Shown one piece after another: positions 51,105 through 58,842 of a stretch of 64,000 bases of DNA. Within the stretch, counting starts at the first letter, position 1, and each line of letters begins with the position of its first letter. The notes beneath the pieces were generated by a model. That model was not told the DNA's origin, did not search any database, and was given only the letters and a program-made list of their open reading frames with translations. The translations under genes were made by a program, and so were the position numbers. The stretch lies in assembly GCA_963789825.1 (NCBI GenBank), contig CAWBME010000006.1:744001-808000 (forward strand). Direction: 5' to 3'. Source of the DNA: PFL42 sp963789825. GTDB taxonomy: Bacteria > Chloroflexota > Anaerolineae > Anaerolineales > E44-bin32.

Positions 51105-51734
51105 TCACGTCGTCTCCCGGTCGGTGCCGGAAGCAACCGTCGTGATGCGCGGCAGGTCGCGCAGGTTGATCAGATCCGGCCCGAGCACCGGGATCGGCAA
51201 AGGTTCGAGGGCGCCCTTGCGGTAGCCCGGGATGGCCTTGATCGGCTGGGCGGCGATCTTCTTGTGCAGCGTCAGGAAGCCGTGGATCAGCGCCTGCGGC
51301 GTCGGCGGGCAACCCGGGACATAGACATCCACCGGGAGGAACTGGTCCACGCCGGAGACGACGTTGTACCCTTCCTTGAACGGCCCGCCCCCGGAGGCGC
51401 AGGCCCCCATTGCCATGACGTACTTCGGCTCGGGGACCTGGTTGTACAGGCGGACAATCTGGGGGATCAGCTTCTTGGTGACCGTCCCCGAGATGATCAT
51501 CAAATCGACCTGGCGCGGGCTGGGGCGCATGACCTCCATGCCGAAACGTGCCATGTCGTAGCGGCTGGTGGCAGTGGCGATCATCTCGATGGCGCAGCAG
51601 GCCAGACCCCAGAACATCGGCCAGACGGAGGATCGTCGGCCCCAGTTGTAGATGCGGTCCAGCGTGGTGATGGTGACCTGTCCGCGCAGGTCTTCGGGGA
51701 CCGGGAAATCGGGGTTGTTCAGGTCGTCTGGCAT
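51105..51734 (-). CDS. nuoB: NADH-quinone oxidoreductase subunit B
   Basis: NuoB holds cluster N2, the last one before quinone. The 209-residue protein shows WGLACCAIEM (two adjacent Cys), MGACASGGG and PGCPPTPQALIHG, the four N2 ligands. The start is ATG 51734 (MPDDLNNPD) with GAGGATGG upstream. The open frame continues further upstream but overlaps the promoter, so longer starts are unlikely. A strong promoter lies 59-86 bases before the start. nuoA, which normally comes first, is not here. nuoCD follows 34 bases on. Confidence 0.95.
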   Translation of the reverse strand: MPDDLNNPDFPVPEDLRGQVTITTLDRIYNWGRRSSVWPMFWGLACCAIEMIATATSRYDMARFGMEVMRPSPRQVDLMIISGTVTKKLIPQIVRLYNQVPEPKYVMAMGACASGGGPFKEGYNVVSGVDQFLPVDVYVPGCPPTPQALIHGFLTLHKKIAAQPIKAIPGYRKGALEPLPIPVLGPDLINLRDLPRITTVASGTDRETT

Positions 51735-51792
51735 CAGGCCATCCTCGCGGCGGGGGGCCCGCCGCCGTGGGTTCTTGGGCCCCCAGGCCGGA

Positions 51793-51820
51793 ATTATAAC
51801 CTGGCGAGCAGGCCTGTCAA
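51793..51820 (-). promoter_or_regulatory. promoter of nuoB-nuoCD-nuoI
   Basis: On the minus strand a perfect TTGACA (51815-51820) and a perfect TATAAT (51793-51798) are 16 bases apart. The start point would be about 52 bases before ATG 51734. Confidence 0.85.
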
Positions 51821-51847
51821 GACACGGGTCAATTTCGACAAGCCTGT

Positions 51848-51876
51848 TTGACAAAATCCATCCGCCTTCCTACAAT
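51848..51876 (+). promoter_or_regulatory. promoter of the SufR-like regulator gene
   Basis: A perfect TTGACA (51848-51853) and TACAAT (51871-51876) are exactly 17 bases apart. The start point would fall at about 51883, directly before GTG 51884, so the message is probably leaderless. It is back to back with the nuo promoter, with 27 bases between the -35 boxes. Confidence 0.8.
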
Positions 51877-51883
51877 GGGTGGT

Positions 51884-52526
51884 GTGACCAATGCAACACA
51901 GGCGGCGATTGTCGCCTACCTCAAGGAGCAGGGCGGCTCGACCTTGGCCGAGACCAGCCGGGCCGTTGGCAGGACAACGGTCACGATCCGCCATCACCTG
52001 ACGCGGTTGGAGCGGGCGGGCGCAGTCGAAGCGATCTCCCGCCGTCACCTGCATGGCCCTGGTCGTCCCGAGAAGGTTTACCGGCTTACCCCGCAGGCAG
52101 AGACGCTGCTCCCCGACAACTACCAGGAGATGGCCTGCCAGCTGGTTGAGTACCTGCTGCGCACGCTTCCACAGCCCGAAGCCGCGCGCCTGATCTCCGG
52201 ATGCGCACAGCAGCTGGCGGGGGTACTCAGCCAGGATTGGCCTGAGGATCTCCCCACTCGCCGGCTCAGGACGTCACGAAACGCTTGAATCCCGGGGCTA
52301 CTTCCCCACCTGGCAGAATCCGGCAGACGGCCGGTGCCTCAGGCTGCGGCATTGTCCGTACTCCTTGGCCGCCTCCCGGGCACCCGGACTGTGCGTGTTC
52401 GACGTCAGCCTGCTGAGCGCACTGCTCAACACCCAAGTGACGCTGGAGAGATCCTTCGCCCACGGCGATCCGTGCTGTGAGCTTCGCTTCTCGGTTGACA
52501 GACCCCCCTCCTTCCGGATAAAATAG
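51884..52526 (+). CDS. SufR-like winged-helix regulator with C-terminal cysteines (frameshifted)
   Basis: The N-terminal half is a winged helix: AETSRAVGRTTVTIRHHLTR, then HGPGRPEKVYRLTPQAE, the GRPxxxYxLT wing shared by SufR-type ArsR/DeoR regulators. In the first frame it stops at 52288. Switching frame by one base between about 52255 and 52280 gives a typical C-terminal sensor domain: ESRGYFPTWQNPADGRC, LRHCPYSLAA, PGLCVFDVSLL and GDPCCELRFSV, ending at TAG 52526. The four conserved Cys positions suggest a metal or Fe-S cluster site. Joined length is about 213 residues, normal for SufR-like proteins. It is divergent from nuoB and upstream of an ErpA-like gene, so control of Fe-S genes is likely. 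Confidence 0.75.
52495..52524 (+). promoter_or_regulatory. promoter of the ErpA-like gene
   Basis: TTGACA (52495-52500) and TAAAAT (52519-52524) are 18 bases apart. The promoter overlaps the end of the SufR-like gene; the start point is near 52531 and ATG 52582 follows a GGAGGGTGG ribosome site. Confidence 0.7.
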
Positions 52527-52581
52527 ACAACGTTACACATGATTGTCGCGGAATTCGGTAGTCCTTTGGAGGGTGGTCCCA

Positions 52582-52986
52582 ATGGAAACGATCTCGATCT
52601 CCGACGTCCAGACTCACAGCATCACGCTGACACCTTCGGCTGCGGCGCGTGTGCGCAGCCTGCTGACTGAGCGCAATCTTCCCGACTACGCCTTGCGCGT
52701 GTTCGTATCGGGGGGTGGCTGCTCCGGTCTGCAATATGGCATGGCGCTCGAGGGTCAGGTCCGGCAGGATGATCTGCGCTTCAAAGCCGGTGATGTCGAC
52801 GTGGTCATCGACCCGATGTCGATCGGCTACCTTGGCGGCGCGACGATCGACTATGTGGACGACCTGATGGGGGGCGGATTCAAGGTCGACAATCCAAACG
52901 CCGTCGCCTCGTGCGGATGCGGTCATTCCTTCCGCGCCGACGGCCAGGCTGCCCGGGAGTCCTCAGGCGGCTGTGGCTGCGGCTAG
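52582..52986 (+). CDS. erpA: ErpA/IscA-type Fe-S cluster insertion protein
   Basis: This A-type carrier delivers Fe-S clusters to target proteins. The 134-residue protein has the family core SAAARVRSLLTERN, FVSGGGCSGLQYGMAL with the first Cys, and the SCGCGHSF pair. A C-terminal extension SSGGCGCG adds two further Cys, which is unusual in length. ATG 52582 is preceded by GGAGGGTGG with ideal spacing. It lies behind the SufR-like regulator and near complex I and Mrp genes, so its targets may include NuoB and NuoI. Confidence 0.93.
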   Translation: METISISDVQTHSITLTPSAAARVRSLLTERNLPDYALRVFVSGGGCSGLQYGMALEGQVRQDDLRFKAGDVDVVIDPMSIGYLGGATIDYVDDLMGGGFKVDNPNAVASCGCGHSFRADGQAARESSGGCGCG

Positions 52987-53055
52987 CAGGCGCGTTCGAA
53001 TTTGAGTTCGCCCGCAGGCCGCTGGGCGACCTGCGGATCATTCTGGACCCGCACC

Positions 53056-53451
53056 ATGTCCGACAGGTTTCCGATCCTCTTCACGATCGAGCACGCGCAG
53101 CAAGTCCTCGCCCGGATGCGGCCAACCGTCGGCGAGATGGTGCTTGCCTACCGCGGCCTGCGAGCCCTGACGCCCGCCGGGCGTGAGGTCGGCGATACGC
53201 TGGCTTGCAGTGGCGGCAGCCGCCCCTCCCCCGAGGCGCTCGATTTGATGGATCGCCTGCAGCGGGCACTGGTGACGATACGCTCCGAGGGCGTGATCGT
53301 GAAAGACGTCGCACGCGGGCTGCTGGATTTCCCTGCGCTTGTGGAGGGACGGATCGTGTTCCTGTGTTGGATGCACGGCGAGGGCGAAATCGGTTTCTGG
53401 CACGAGCGGGATTCCGGATTCACCGGGCGCCTCCCGCTCGACGAGCGCTAG
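53056..53451 (+). CDS. DUF2203 family protein
   Basis: This 131-residue protein matches the DUF2203 family, which has no known function. Visible features are FTIEHAQQVLARMRPTVGEM at the N terminus, a helical middle, and the conserved end region GLLDFPALVEGRIVFLCWMH, then GEIGFWHERDSGFTGRLPL. The Trp/His-rich end could hold a metal. The start is ATG 53056 (MSDRFPILF). Its stop codon shares CTAG with the convergent SH3b gene, so the two genes overlap by four bases. Confidence 0.85.
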   Translation: MSDRFPILFTIEHAQQVLARMRPTVGEMVLAYRGLRALTPAGREVGDTLACSGGSRPSPEALDLMDRLQRALVTIRSEGVIVKDVARGLLDFPALVEGRIVFLCWMHGEGEIGFWHERDSGFTGRLPLDER

Positions 53452-54065
53452 CGGCCGCGCAGCACCGAGACCAGCAGGCCGAACGCTCCAATGATCACCA
53501 GGCCGGCGATCGGCAGGATCGGCGGAATACCGCTGCGCGACGTGTCCCCCGGCTCGAAGGTGGGGTAGGCCACGTCGGGTGCAGGAGTATAGGTCGGCAG
53601 GCGGGTCGCCAATCCGGCGCCCAGGTTGAACTGCGAGGCCAGCGTCGGATCGATGGTGGGGGTAATGCGCGGCGTCGGCGTGGCCGGAGGCTCGATGATC
53701 GGCAACCCCTCCGCACCCAGATTGACCAACGTCACCAGCGGCGAGTACACCCAGGCCACGTTCCCCGACACCCCCGGATAGCTGATCATGATCCAGTCGC
53801 CGCCGGGCGAGCGCCCGATGGCCGGCGCCTCCTGACCCGAGTTCAACACGCCTACCTGATCGAAGTCGGTGCTCGGCCCCAGACGCACATTGACCTGGTC
53901 AGGGACCAGGATCTTCGGTCCGGTGGGGGTGCTGGTTACGGTTGCCTCCTGAGCAAGCGGCGAAGCCGCCGTCCGCCCGGCTGTCCAGGCGACAGCCAGC
54001 AGCCAGATCATGCCCAGCGCAAGGCGCGCACCGGCTCGCCTGAGGTTCTGCACGTTGTTGGTCAT
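53448..54065 (-). CDS. secreted SH3b-domain protein with C-terminal membrane anchor
   Basis: This 205-residue protein has an N-terminal signal sequence (ALGMIWLLAVAWTAGRTAAS), a bacterial SH3 domain (VNVRLGPSTDFDQVGVLNSG, then WVYSPLVTL), a Pro/Thr-rich stretch (PPATPTPRITPTIDP) and a C-terminal helix (IPPILPIAGLVIIGAFGLLV) before a short basic tail. SH3b domains bind cell-wall peptides. The ATG is 10 bases after a TATAAT box and no ribosome site is seen, so the message is probably almost leaderless. Function is likely at the cell envelope. Confidence 0.82.
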   Translation of the reverse strand: MTNNVQNLRRAGARLALGMIWLLAVAWTAGRTAASPLAQEATVTSTPTGPKILVPDQVNVRLGPSTDFDQVGVLNSGQEAPAIGRSPGGDWIMISYPGVSGNVAWVYSPLVTLVNLGAEGLPIIEPPATPTPRITPTIDPTLASQFNLGAGLATRLPTYTPAPDVAYPTFEPGDTSRSGIPPILPIAGLVIIGAFGLLVSVLRGR

Positions 54066-54075
54066 GCGGGGGCGG

Positions 54076-54083
54076 ATTATACT
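54076..54083. promoter_or_regulatory. overlapping divergent -10 boxes
   Basis: On the minus strand TATAAT (54076-54081) serves the SH3b gene. On the plus strand TATACT (54078-54083) can serve the zinc-ribbon gene starting at 54112. The two boxes share four bases, so only one polymerase could use the site at a time. Confidence 0.5.
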
Positions 54084-54111
54084 ACCTCGGCGGGCCAGGG
54101 AGGCGCGGCCA

Positions 54112-54711
54112 ATGGACAGGCCGATTGAGCAGCGGGTGTTCTACGGTCCCATCGCCCCGGCGGATATCGCCAGCGCGCTAGTTGCGGAGTTCGACCAGGG
54201 CGAACTGGAGGCCCAGCAGGTCGGTTCGGGCGAGCGGGTAGTGGTGCAGATCGCTAGCCGGCGCCACACGACCTCCGGGGGGCGCACAGCGCTCACCGTT
54301 CAGCTCGCCGTGGTGGAAGATGGCGTGATGGTGCGCATGGGACGCCAGGATTGGCTGGGGGTGGCCGCCAGCCTGGGCATGACGGCCTTGATGACCTTGC
54401 TCAAGCCGATCTCGTTCGTCAGCCGGATGGACGATCTGGCACAGGACATCGCCGCCATCGGCCTGATCGATCGCGCCTGGGCGACGATCGAGCGCGCCGC
54501 CAAGACACTCGGCGCCTCCCACGTGCTGTCCGATCGACTGCGCCGCCTGACCTGCGCCCACTGCCTGACGGCCAACCCAGTGGGCGCGCCGGCGTGCATC
54601 GCCTGCGGTGCGCCTCTCGGCCCCGCCCAGCCCTCGGCCTGCCCCAGGTGCGGTCACCTGCTCACCGCCGGCCTGAACCGCTGCCCGCAGTGCGGCGAAT
54701 CCATCGCCTAA
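54112..54711 (+). CDS. zinc-ribbon protein of unknown function
   Basis: This 199-residue protein has an N-terminal alpha/beta domain (YGPIAPADIASALVAEFDQG, then VVVQIASRRHTTSGGRTALT), a middle helix region (LGMTALMTLLKPISFVSRMD) and two C-terminal zinc ribbons: CAHCLTANPVGAPACIACG and CPRCGHLLTAGLNRCPQCG. ATG 54112 follows CAGGGAGG. I do not recognise the N-terminal family. The zinc ribbons suggest binding of a nucleic acid or protein partner. It is divergent from the SH3b gene with overlapping promoters. Confidence 0.75.
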   Translation: MDRPIEQRVFYGPIAPADIASALVAEFDQGELEAQQVGSGERVVVQIASRRHTTSGGRTALTVQLAVVEDGVMVRMGRQDWLGVAASLGMTALMTLLKPISFVSRMDDLAQDIAAIGLIDRAWATIERAAKTLGASHVLSDRLRRLTCAHCLTANPVGAPACIACGAPLGPAQPSACPRCGHLLTAGLNRCPQCGESIA

Positions 54712-55088
54712 CAAGCCAGAGCGCCTCGCCCCGCAACCCCCCTGCCCCGTGCGATTCCGATTCTCGCCGAACGACGTGCCATCGCCAACAGGCGCAGAAG
54801 GCGCGAGAGACGAGGGCGCCTCTCCCCGCCCACCCCACAAGGACCCCAGCCGGACTTCCCCGCAGCCCTGAGCAGGTTGCAGCTTGGCACGCAGCATGGC
54901 CGGGATCGAGCGCACCGGCGCTGCGAGGCAGGCCGCAGCGCACTCTCCGCTCACACCCAAGTGCAGCGGATCATCGAAACGGAGGTGCGCATAAGAAGCA
55001 ACTCCCGCCTTGAACGGCGGGAGAGTTGCGCGATGCCGATTGCGGTCGAACGCGCCCCGCCCGGCCGGCAGCGGGTGCGGCGAGCGGT
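54712..55088. other. intergenic region ending in a terminator
   Basis: This 377-base gap has no supported gene; open frames crossing it are low-complexity. Its right part (54998-55029) holds a terminator for the minus-strand operon that ends at 55089. Confidence 0.5.
54998..55029 (-). terminator. terminator of the 2-oxoacid oxidoreductase operon
   Basis: Read on the minus strand, GCAACT-CT-CCCGCC pairs with GGCGGG-AGTTGC around GTTCAA, with a 2-base bulge. It is followed by TTCTTATG. It lies 60 bases after the gamma-subunit stop. Confidence 0.65.
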
Positions 55089-55643
55089 CTAGGCCAGAAC
55101 GCGGTCGCGGGCGGCGAGGGCGGCGCCTTCCTGCAGCGCCTTGAGATTGGCGTCCAGCAGCGAGCGACGCCGAGCCGGAATATGGTTGCGCAGTGCCTGA
55201 GCGAGCTGGTCCAGCGTGAGCACCGGCTGAAGCCCCAGCAGCGCCCCCAGGAGCACGACGTTTGCCATCCGCTTGTCGCCCAATTCTTCGGCGACCTCGT
55301 TGCCATGGACCATCACCCAGTTCAAGTCGGCGCGTGTCGGCGATCGGTCGACCAAAGAGGCGTTGACGACCAGCACGCCCTGCGGCTGGAGGAGCGCCTC
55401 GTACTTGTCCAGGGAGGGCAGGTTCATCACGATCGCCGCTCGGGGATGGCGAACGACGGGCGAGCCGATCTCCTCATCGCTGATGGTCACGATGCAATGC
55501 GCCGTCCCGCCCCGCATCTCCGGGCCGTAGGACGGGATCCAGGTGACGAACTTGCCGCTGTCCATCCCGGCGAAGGCCAGCAGTTGCCCGGCGAACAACG
55601 CCCCCTGCCCCCCGAAGCCGGAGATCACGATTTCGGTCTGCAT
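55089..55643 (-). CDS. 2-oxoacid:ferredoxin oxidoreductase, gamma subunit
   Basis: This 184-residue subunit belongs to the pyruvate/ketoisovalerate oxidoreductase gamma family and helps bind CoA. It opens with EIVISGFGGQGALFAGQLLA and has SYGPEMRGGTAHCIVTISD, both typical. It follows the beta subunit with a 2-base gap. With the alpha, beta and delta genes it completes a four-subunit enzyme, in contrast to the two-subunit fused type at 35456-38349. A terminator follows. Confidence 0.9.
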   Translation of the reverse strand: MQTEIVISGFGGQGALFAGQLLAFAGMDSGKFVTWIPSYGPEMRGGTAHCIVTISDEEIGSPVVRHPRAAIVMNLPSLDKYEALLQPQGVLVVNASLVDRSPTRADLNWVMVHGNEVAEELGDKRMANVVLLGALLGLQPVLTLDQLAQALRNHIPARRRSLLDANLKALQEGAALAARDRVLA

Positions 55644-55645
55644 GC

Positions 55646-56437
55646 TCAGCTCCGCTCGCCGCTGTGCGCTGCGGCAAGGGAAGGGTGGACCTTGTAGTCA
55701 CCCAGCGGGTAGGCCGGGATCATGTGGCTCTCCACCCAATGCAGCGCTTCGTCCGCTTTCATGCCCCAGTTCGTCGGGCAGCTGGAGAGCAGCTCGACCA
55801 TGGTGAAGCCCAGGCCCTGCTGCTGGGCAGCGAAGGCAGTTTGCAGCGCCTTTTTCGAGCGGCGGATGTTGGGCACGTCATGCAGGCTGCGCCGGACGAT
55901 GTAGGCGCTGCCTTCCAGCTGCGACAGCACCTCGCACATCTTCATCGGGAATCCCATGGTCTCAACATCGCGCCCGGTCGGCGAGGAAGTCGTTCGCTGC
56001 CCGGGGAGCGTGGTGGGCGCCATCTGCCCGCCGGTCATGCCGTAGATGGCGTTGTTGATGAACACGACGGTGATGTTCTCGCCGCGCGCCGCCACATGCA
56101 GAATCTCGGCCGCGCCAATCGACGCCAGATCGCCATCACCCTGGTACGTGAACACCAGCTTCCCCGGGCTGAGGCGCTTGATGCCGGTGGCCATCGCCGG
56201 GGCACGGCCGTGGGCCGCCTCGGCGAAGTCGGTGTTGAAGTAGTTGTAAGCGAACACGGCGCAGCCCACGGGCGCCACCCCGATCGTCTCTTCACGCACG
56301 CCCATCTCGTCCAGCACTTCGGCAATCAGCCGATGGGCGATGCCGTGGGTGCAGCCCGGGCAGTAGTGGGTTCCGGTGGGCATCAGCGATCCGGGCTTGG
56401 TGTAGATCAGCGACTCGACCATGCCGGTCTCGGTCAA
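55646..56437 (-). CDS. 2-oxoacid:ferredoxin oxidoreductase, beta (TPP) subunit
   Basis: This 263-residue subunit binds thiamine diphosphate and one Fe-S cluster. Visible features are THYCPGCTHGIAHRL with the Cys pair, GVAPVGCAVFAYNYF, the TPP motif YQGDGDLASIG and NNAIYGMTGGQMAPTTL. The start is TTG 56437, set 5-6 bases after AAGGAGGTG and overlapping the alpha stop (TTGA); ATG five codons later is an alternative. The substrate may be 2-oxoisovalerate or 2-oxoglutarate. The branched-chain importer nearby favours the former, but that is only context. Confidence 0.92.
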   Translation of the reverse strand: MTETGMVESLIYTKPGSLMPTGTHYCPGCTHGIAHRLIAEVLDEMGVREETIGVAPVGCAVFAYNYFNTDFAEAAHGRAPAMATGIKRLSPGKLVFTYQGDGDLASIGAAEILHVAARGENITVVFINNAIYGMTGGQMAPTTLPGQRTTSSPTGRDVETMGFPMKMCEVLSQLEGSAYIVRRSLHDVPNIRRSKKALQTAFAAQQQGLGFTMVELLSSCPTNWGMKADEALHWVESHMIPAYPLGDYKVHPSLAAAHSGERS

Positions 56438-57528
56438 CGGGACACCTCCTTGGATGGGCCGGGTTCTCCCAGCGAGGCATGCAGCGCCATGATTTCGTCG
56501 TGCACCTCATCCGGCATCGGGACCATGCCACCCATCCGGCCAAAGAAGCGGATCGGCACCCGCCCTTCCACTCCCAGGCGCACGTCGTCCAGCATCTGTC
56601 CGCCGTTCATCTCAACGACCAGGATTCCGCGCACGCGGCCGGCCAACTCACGAATCCGCTGGTAAGGATAAGGATAGAGCGAGACCGGTCGCAGCAGGCC
56701 GACGCGCACGCCGGCCTCGCGGGCGCTCTTGACCGCCGATTGGGCGATGCGTCCGGCGGTGCCGAAGGCGATGACCGCCAGATCGGCATCCTCCAGCTTG
56801 AGTTCGCGGAAGCGGACTTCGTGGGCTTCGATTTCCGCCTGCTTGGCCATTAGCTTGCGGTTGAAGACCTCTTCCTCGGCCGGATCGATGTAGATCGAGC
56901 TGACGACATTGGGCTTCCGCCCCCGTGCGCCGGTTAGCGCCCAAGGTTCCCGATCCTCCACCCGTCGCAGCGGGCGCATTGGCGGCAGCTCGGCCGGCTC
57001 CATCATCTGACCCAGGTTGCCGTCGGCGAGCACGATCGTGATGCAGCGGTACTTCTCCGCCAGATCGAACGCCTCGTAGGTCATGTCGATCAGTTCTTGC
57101 ACGGTCGCCGGAGCGAGCACGATCGGCCGGTAGTCGCCGTGTCCTCCGCCCTTGACGATCTGGTTGTAGTCGCCCTGCGACGGGGCGATGTTCCCCAGGC
57201 CGGGGCCGCCGCGCATCACGTCGACCAGCACCACCGGGACTTCCGATCCGGCGATGTACGACAGCCCTTCCATCATCAGGCTGACGCCCGGGCTGGACGA
57301 AGACGACATCACCCGCGCTCCGGCGCACGCCGCGCCGTACACCATGTTGATTGCCGCCACCTCGCTCTCGGCCTGCAGAAACACCCGCCCGAGCTCCGGC
57401 ATGCGGCGCGACATGTGCTCCAACGCTTCGGTCTGCGGCGTGATCGGATAGCCGAAATACGCCTCACACCCGGCACGTACTGCCGCTTCGGCGAAGGCCA
57501 CGTTGCCTTCGAGCATCTCTTTGGCCAC
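56434..57528 (-). CDS. vorB: 2-oxoacid:ferredoxin oxidoreductase, alpha subunit (VorB-like)
   Basis: This 364-residue subunit carries the pyrimidine-side TPP domain and the transketolase C-terminal domain. Features: AGCEAYFGYPITPQTEALEH, the catalytic-site Glu region LQAESEVAAINMVYGAACAG, SSSSPGVSLMMEGLSY, and VVEMNGGQMLDDVRL. This alpha form is usually called VorB (3-methyl-2-oxobutanoate oxidoreductase), which fits degradation of branched-chain amino acids. The start is GTG 57528. The ferredoxin-like delta subunit is encoded 33 bases upstream, and the beta start overlaps its stop. Confidence 0.92.
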   Translation of the reverse strand: MAKEMLEGNVAFAEAAVRAGCEAYFGYPITPQTEALEHMSRRMPELGRVFLQAESEVAAINMVYGAACAGARVMSSSSSPGVSLMMEGLSYIAGSEVPVVLVDVMRGGPGLGNIAPSQGDYNQIVKGGGHGDYRPIVLAPATVQELIDMTYEAFDLAEKYRCITIVLADGNLGQMMEPAELPPMRPLRRVEDREPWALTGARGRKPNVVSSIYIDPAEEEVFNRKLMAKQAEIEAHEVRFRELKLEDADLAVIAFGTAGRIAQSAVKSAREAGVRVGLLRPVSLYPYPYQRIRELAGRVRGILVVEMNGGQMLDDVRLGVEGRVPIRFFGRMGGMVPMPDEVHDEIMALHASLGEPGPSKEVSR

Positions 57529-57561
57529 AGCGTCGCCTCTCGAATCGTGTTGGGATCGGGA

Positions 57562-57801
57562 TCAGGCTGCCTTGGCGGCCGGGACCCAACGGAACACCGT
57601 GATCGCGGCGTCCGGGCAGATCACGGCGCAGATGGCGCAGCCGGTGCACTCCGCCTCGGGGTCCTGCAACATGGCAGGGTGATACCCCTTGGGCGTGAAG
57701 TGATCGGTCGCCATCACGATCAGATCCTTGGGACAGACAGTCGTGCACAGCTCGCACCCCTTGCAGAGTGCCTGGCTGACCTCGATGCGCCCCTTCGCCA
57801 T
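57562..57801 (-). CDS. 2-oxoacid:ferredoxin oxidoreductase, delta (2[4Fe-4S] ferredoxin) subunit
   Basis: This 79-residue ferredoxin-like subunit passes electrons out of the enzyme. Its two cluster motifs are CKGCELCTTVCPKDLIVM and CTGCAICAVICPDAAITVF. It is the first gene of the four-gene operon (delta-alpha-beta-gamma). ATG 57801 has GGAGGTCTGTAG in front. I find no clear promoter in the 120 bases upstream; only a TATAGG-like box on the minus strand at 57899-57904. Confidence 0.93.
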   Translation of the reverse strand: MAKGRIEVSQALCKGCELCTTVCPKDLIVMATDHFTPKGYHPAMLQDPEAECTGCAICAVICPDAAITVFRWVPAAKAA

Positions 57802-58842
57802 CTACAGACCTCCTGACCCAGCCTCCCCCGTTCAACCGTAGCCCGTGGCGCCGTCTCGGCTCAAGTGCCAAGCGTCACAGAGGGGGCCAAACAAACATCC
57901 TATACCCAAATAGTCCAACATGCGCCCCGGTTCGGCGGCGCCGGTTCTGCTTCGAATTCTACCCGCACCCTCACTCTGCGGTGGCCGGAGGGGATGTGCG
58001 CAGGGGCCCGCTGCGCGGCCAACGGGCCCTTTGCCCAGGGGTGGGTTCACGAGCGCCTACGTGGACCGAGGGTGCGTGTGCATGTGCGTCGATCCGAGGA
58101 AGCTGCATCCCAGTTCGGTTGCGCAGCTCAGCGCGCATCGGCACCAGATGGGAGGCGGGTCGCCCGATGTCTGCGCCTAAGAGCAGCCCCCTCCCATCCG
58201 CAGTCAGCGCGCTCAAGATGACCTCGCCGCTGACCAGCGCCCGGGGCGCGAGAGGACTGCCGCAAGGCGGAGGCCGCCCTAGCAAGCACGCTGGAGGGCC
58301 GGGCAGAGCCAACCGGCGAGGCGCCGGCGAGCTTCTCCCAGCCGGGTCCGGGACTGGGACGGGGGGTGCAGAGCGTGGACGCTTGCCCGCGGCGGGGAGC
58401 ATTCGCGATCAGGCTGTGGTTGGCGGAGCTCAGCGCGGCCAGTTCGGCTGACTCCCAATCCTCGGCGCCTCCACCACACCTCCGACAAGAGCGCCGGTCG
58501 GGGGATACACCCCTCTCCACGCCAAGCGGACTTAACCGAGGCGCGGGTTTCTCCAGCCGAGGAGATCCTTACGGTGAGTGCTGGACCTGTCGAGGTTGCT
58601 TGCGGGTGGCCCGCTCGCAGGCGCTGGGGGACGCACGCCTCTCCGCCTGTCGAGCGGAGGCATCTCCATCGTGGGCAGCCCGCGACCGGGGATCCTGGCA
58701 GCTTCCCTCGAACCAAGAACGCACGGCCGCGGGCCGTCTGCTCTGCCTTCCCGGGAGCAGTTGTCCAAGTCCCGCCTGCCGCGCTAGACTCGGCACCATC
58801 AACAGCCGGCTGGGCACTTGATCCGACCCGAGGAGATCTGTC
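57802..58842. other. 1-kb intergenic region with no supported gene
   Basis: The region is GC-rich, and its open frames have Arg/Gly/Pro-rich translations without family motifs. I find a 7-bp inverted repeat GGGCCCG-N12-CGGGCCC (58004-58029) followed by TTTG, and the promoter of the MFS gene at the right end. I looked for the hallmarks of RNase P RNA, SRP RNA and tmRNA and did not see them. It may hold decayed coding sequence or an unrecognised RNA. Confidence 0.45.
58761..58790 (+). promoter_or_regulatory. promoter of the UMF1-type MFS gene
   Basis: TTGTCC (58761-58766) and TAGACT (58785-58790) are 18 bases apart. The start point is near 58797, and GAGGAGA precedes ATG 58843. Confidence 0.6.

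Noticed and set aside
57802..58842. RNase P RNA, SRP RNA or tmRNA
   Set aside because: None of their conserved sequence hallmarks is visible.
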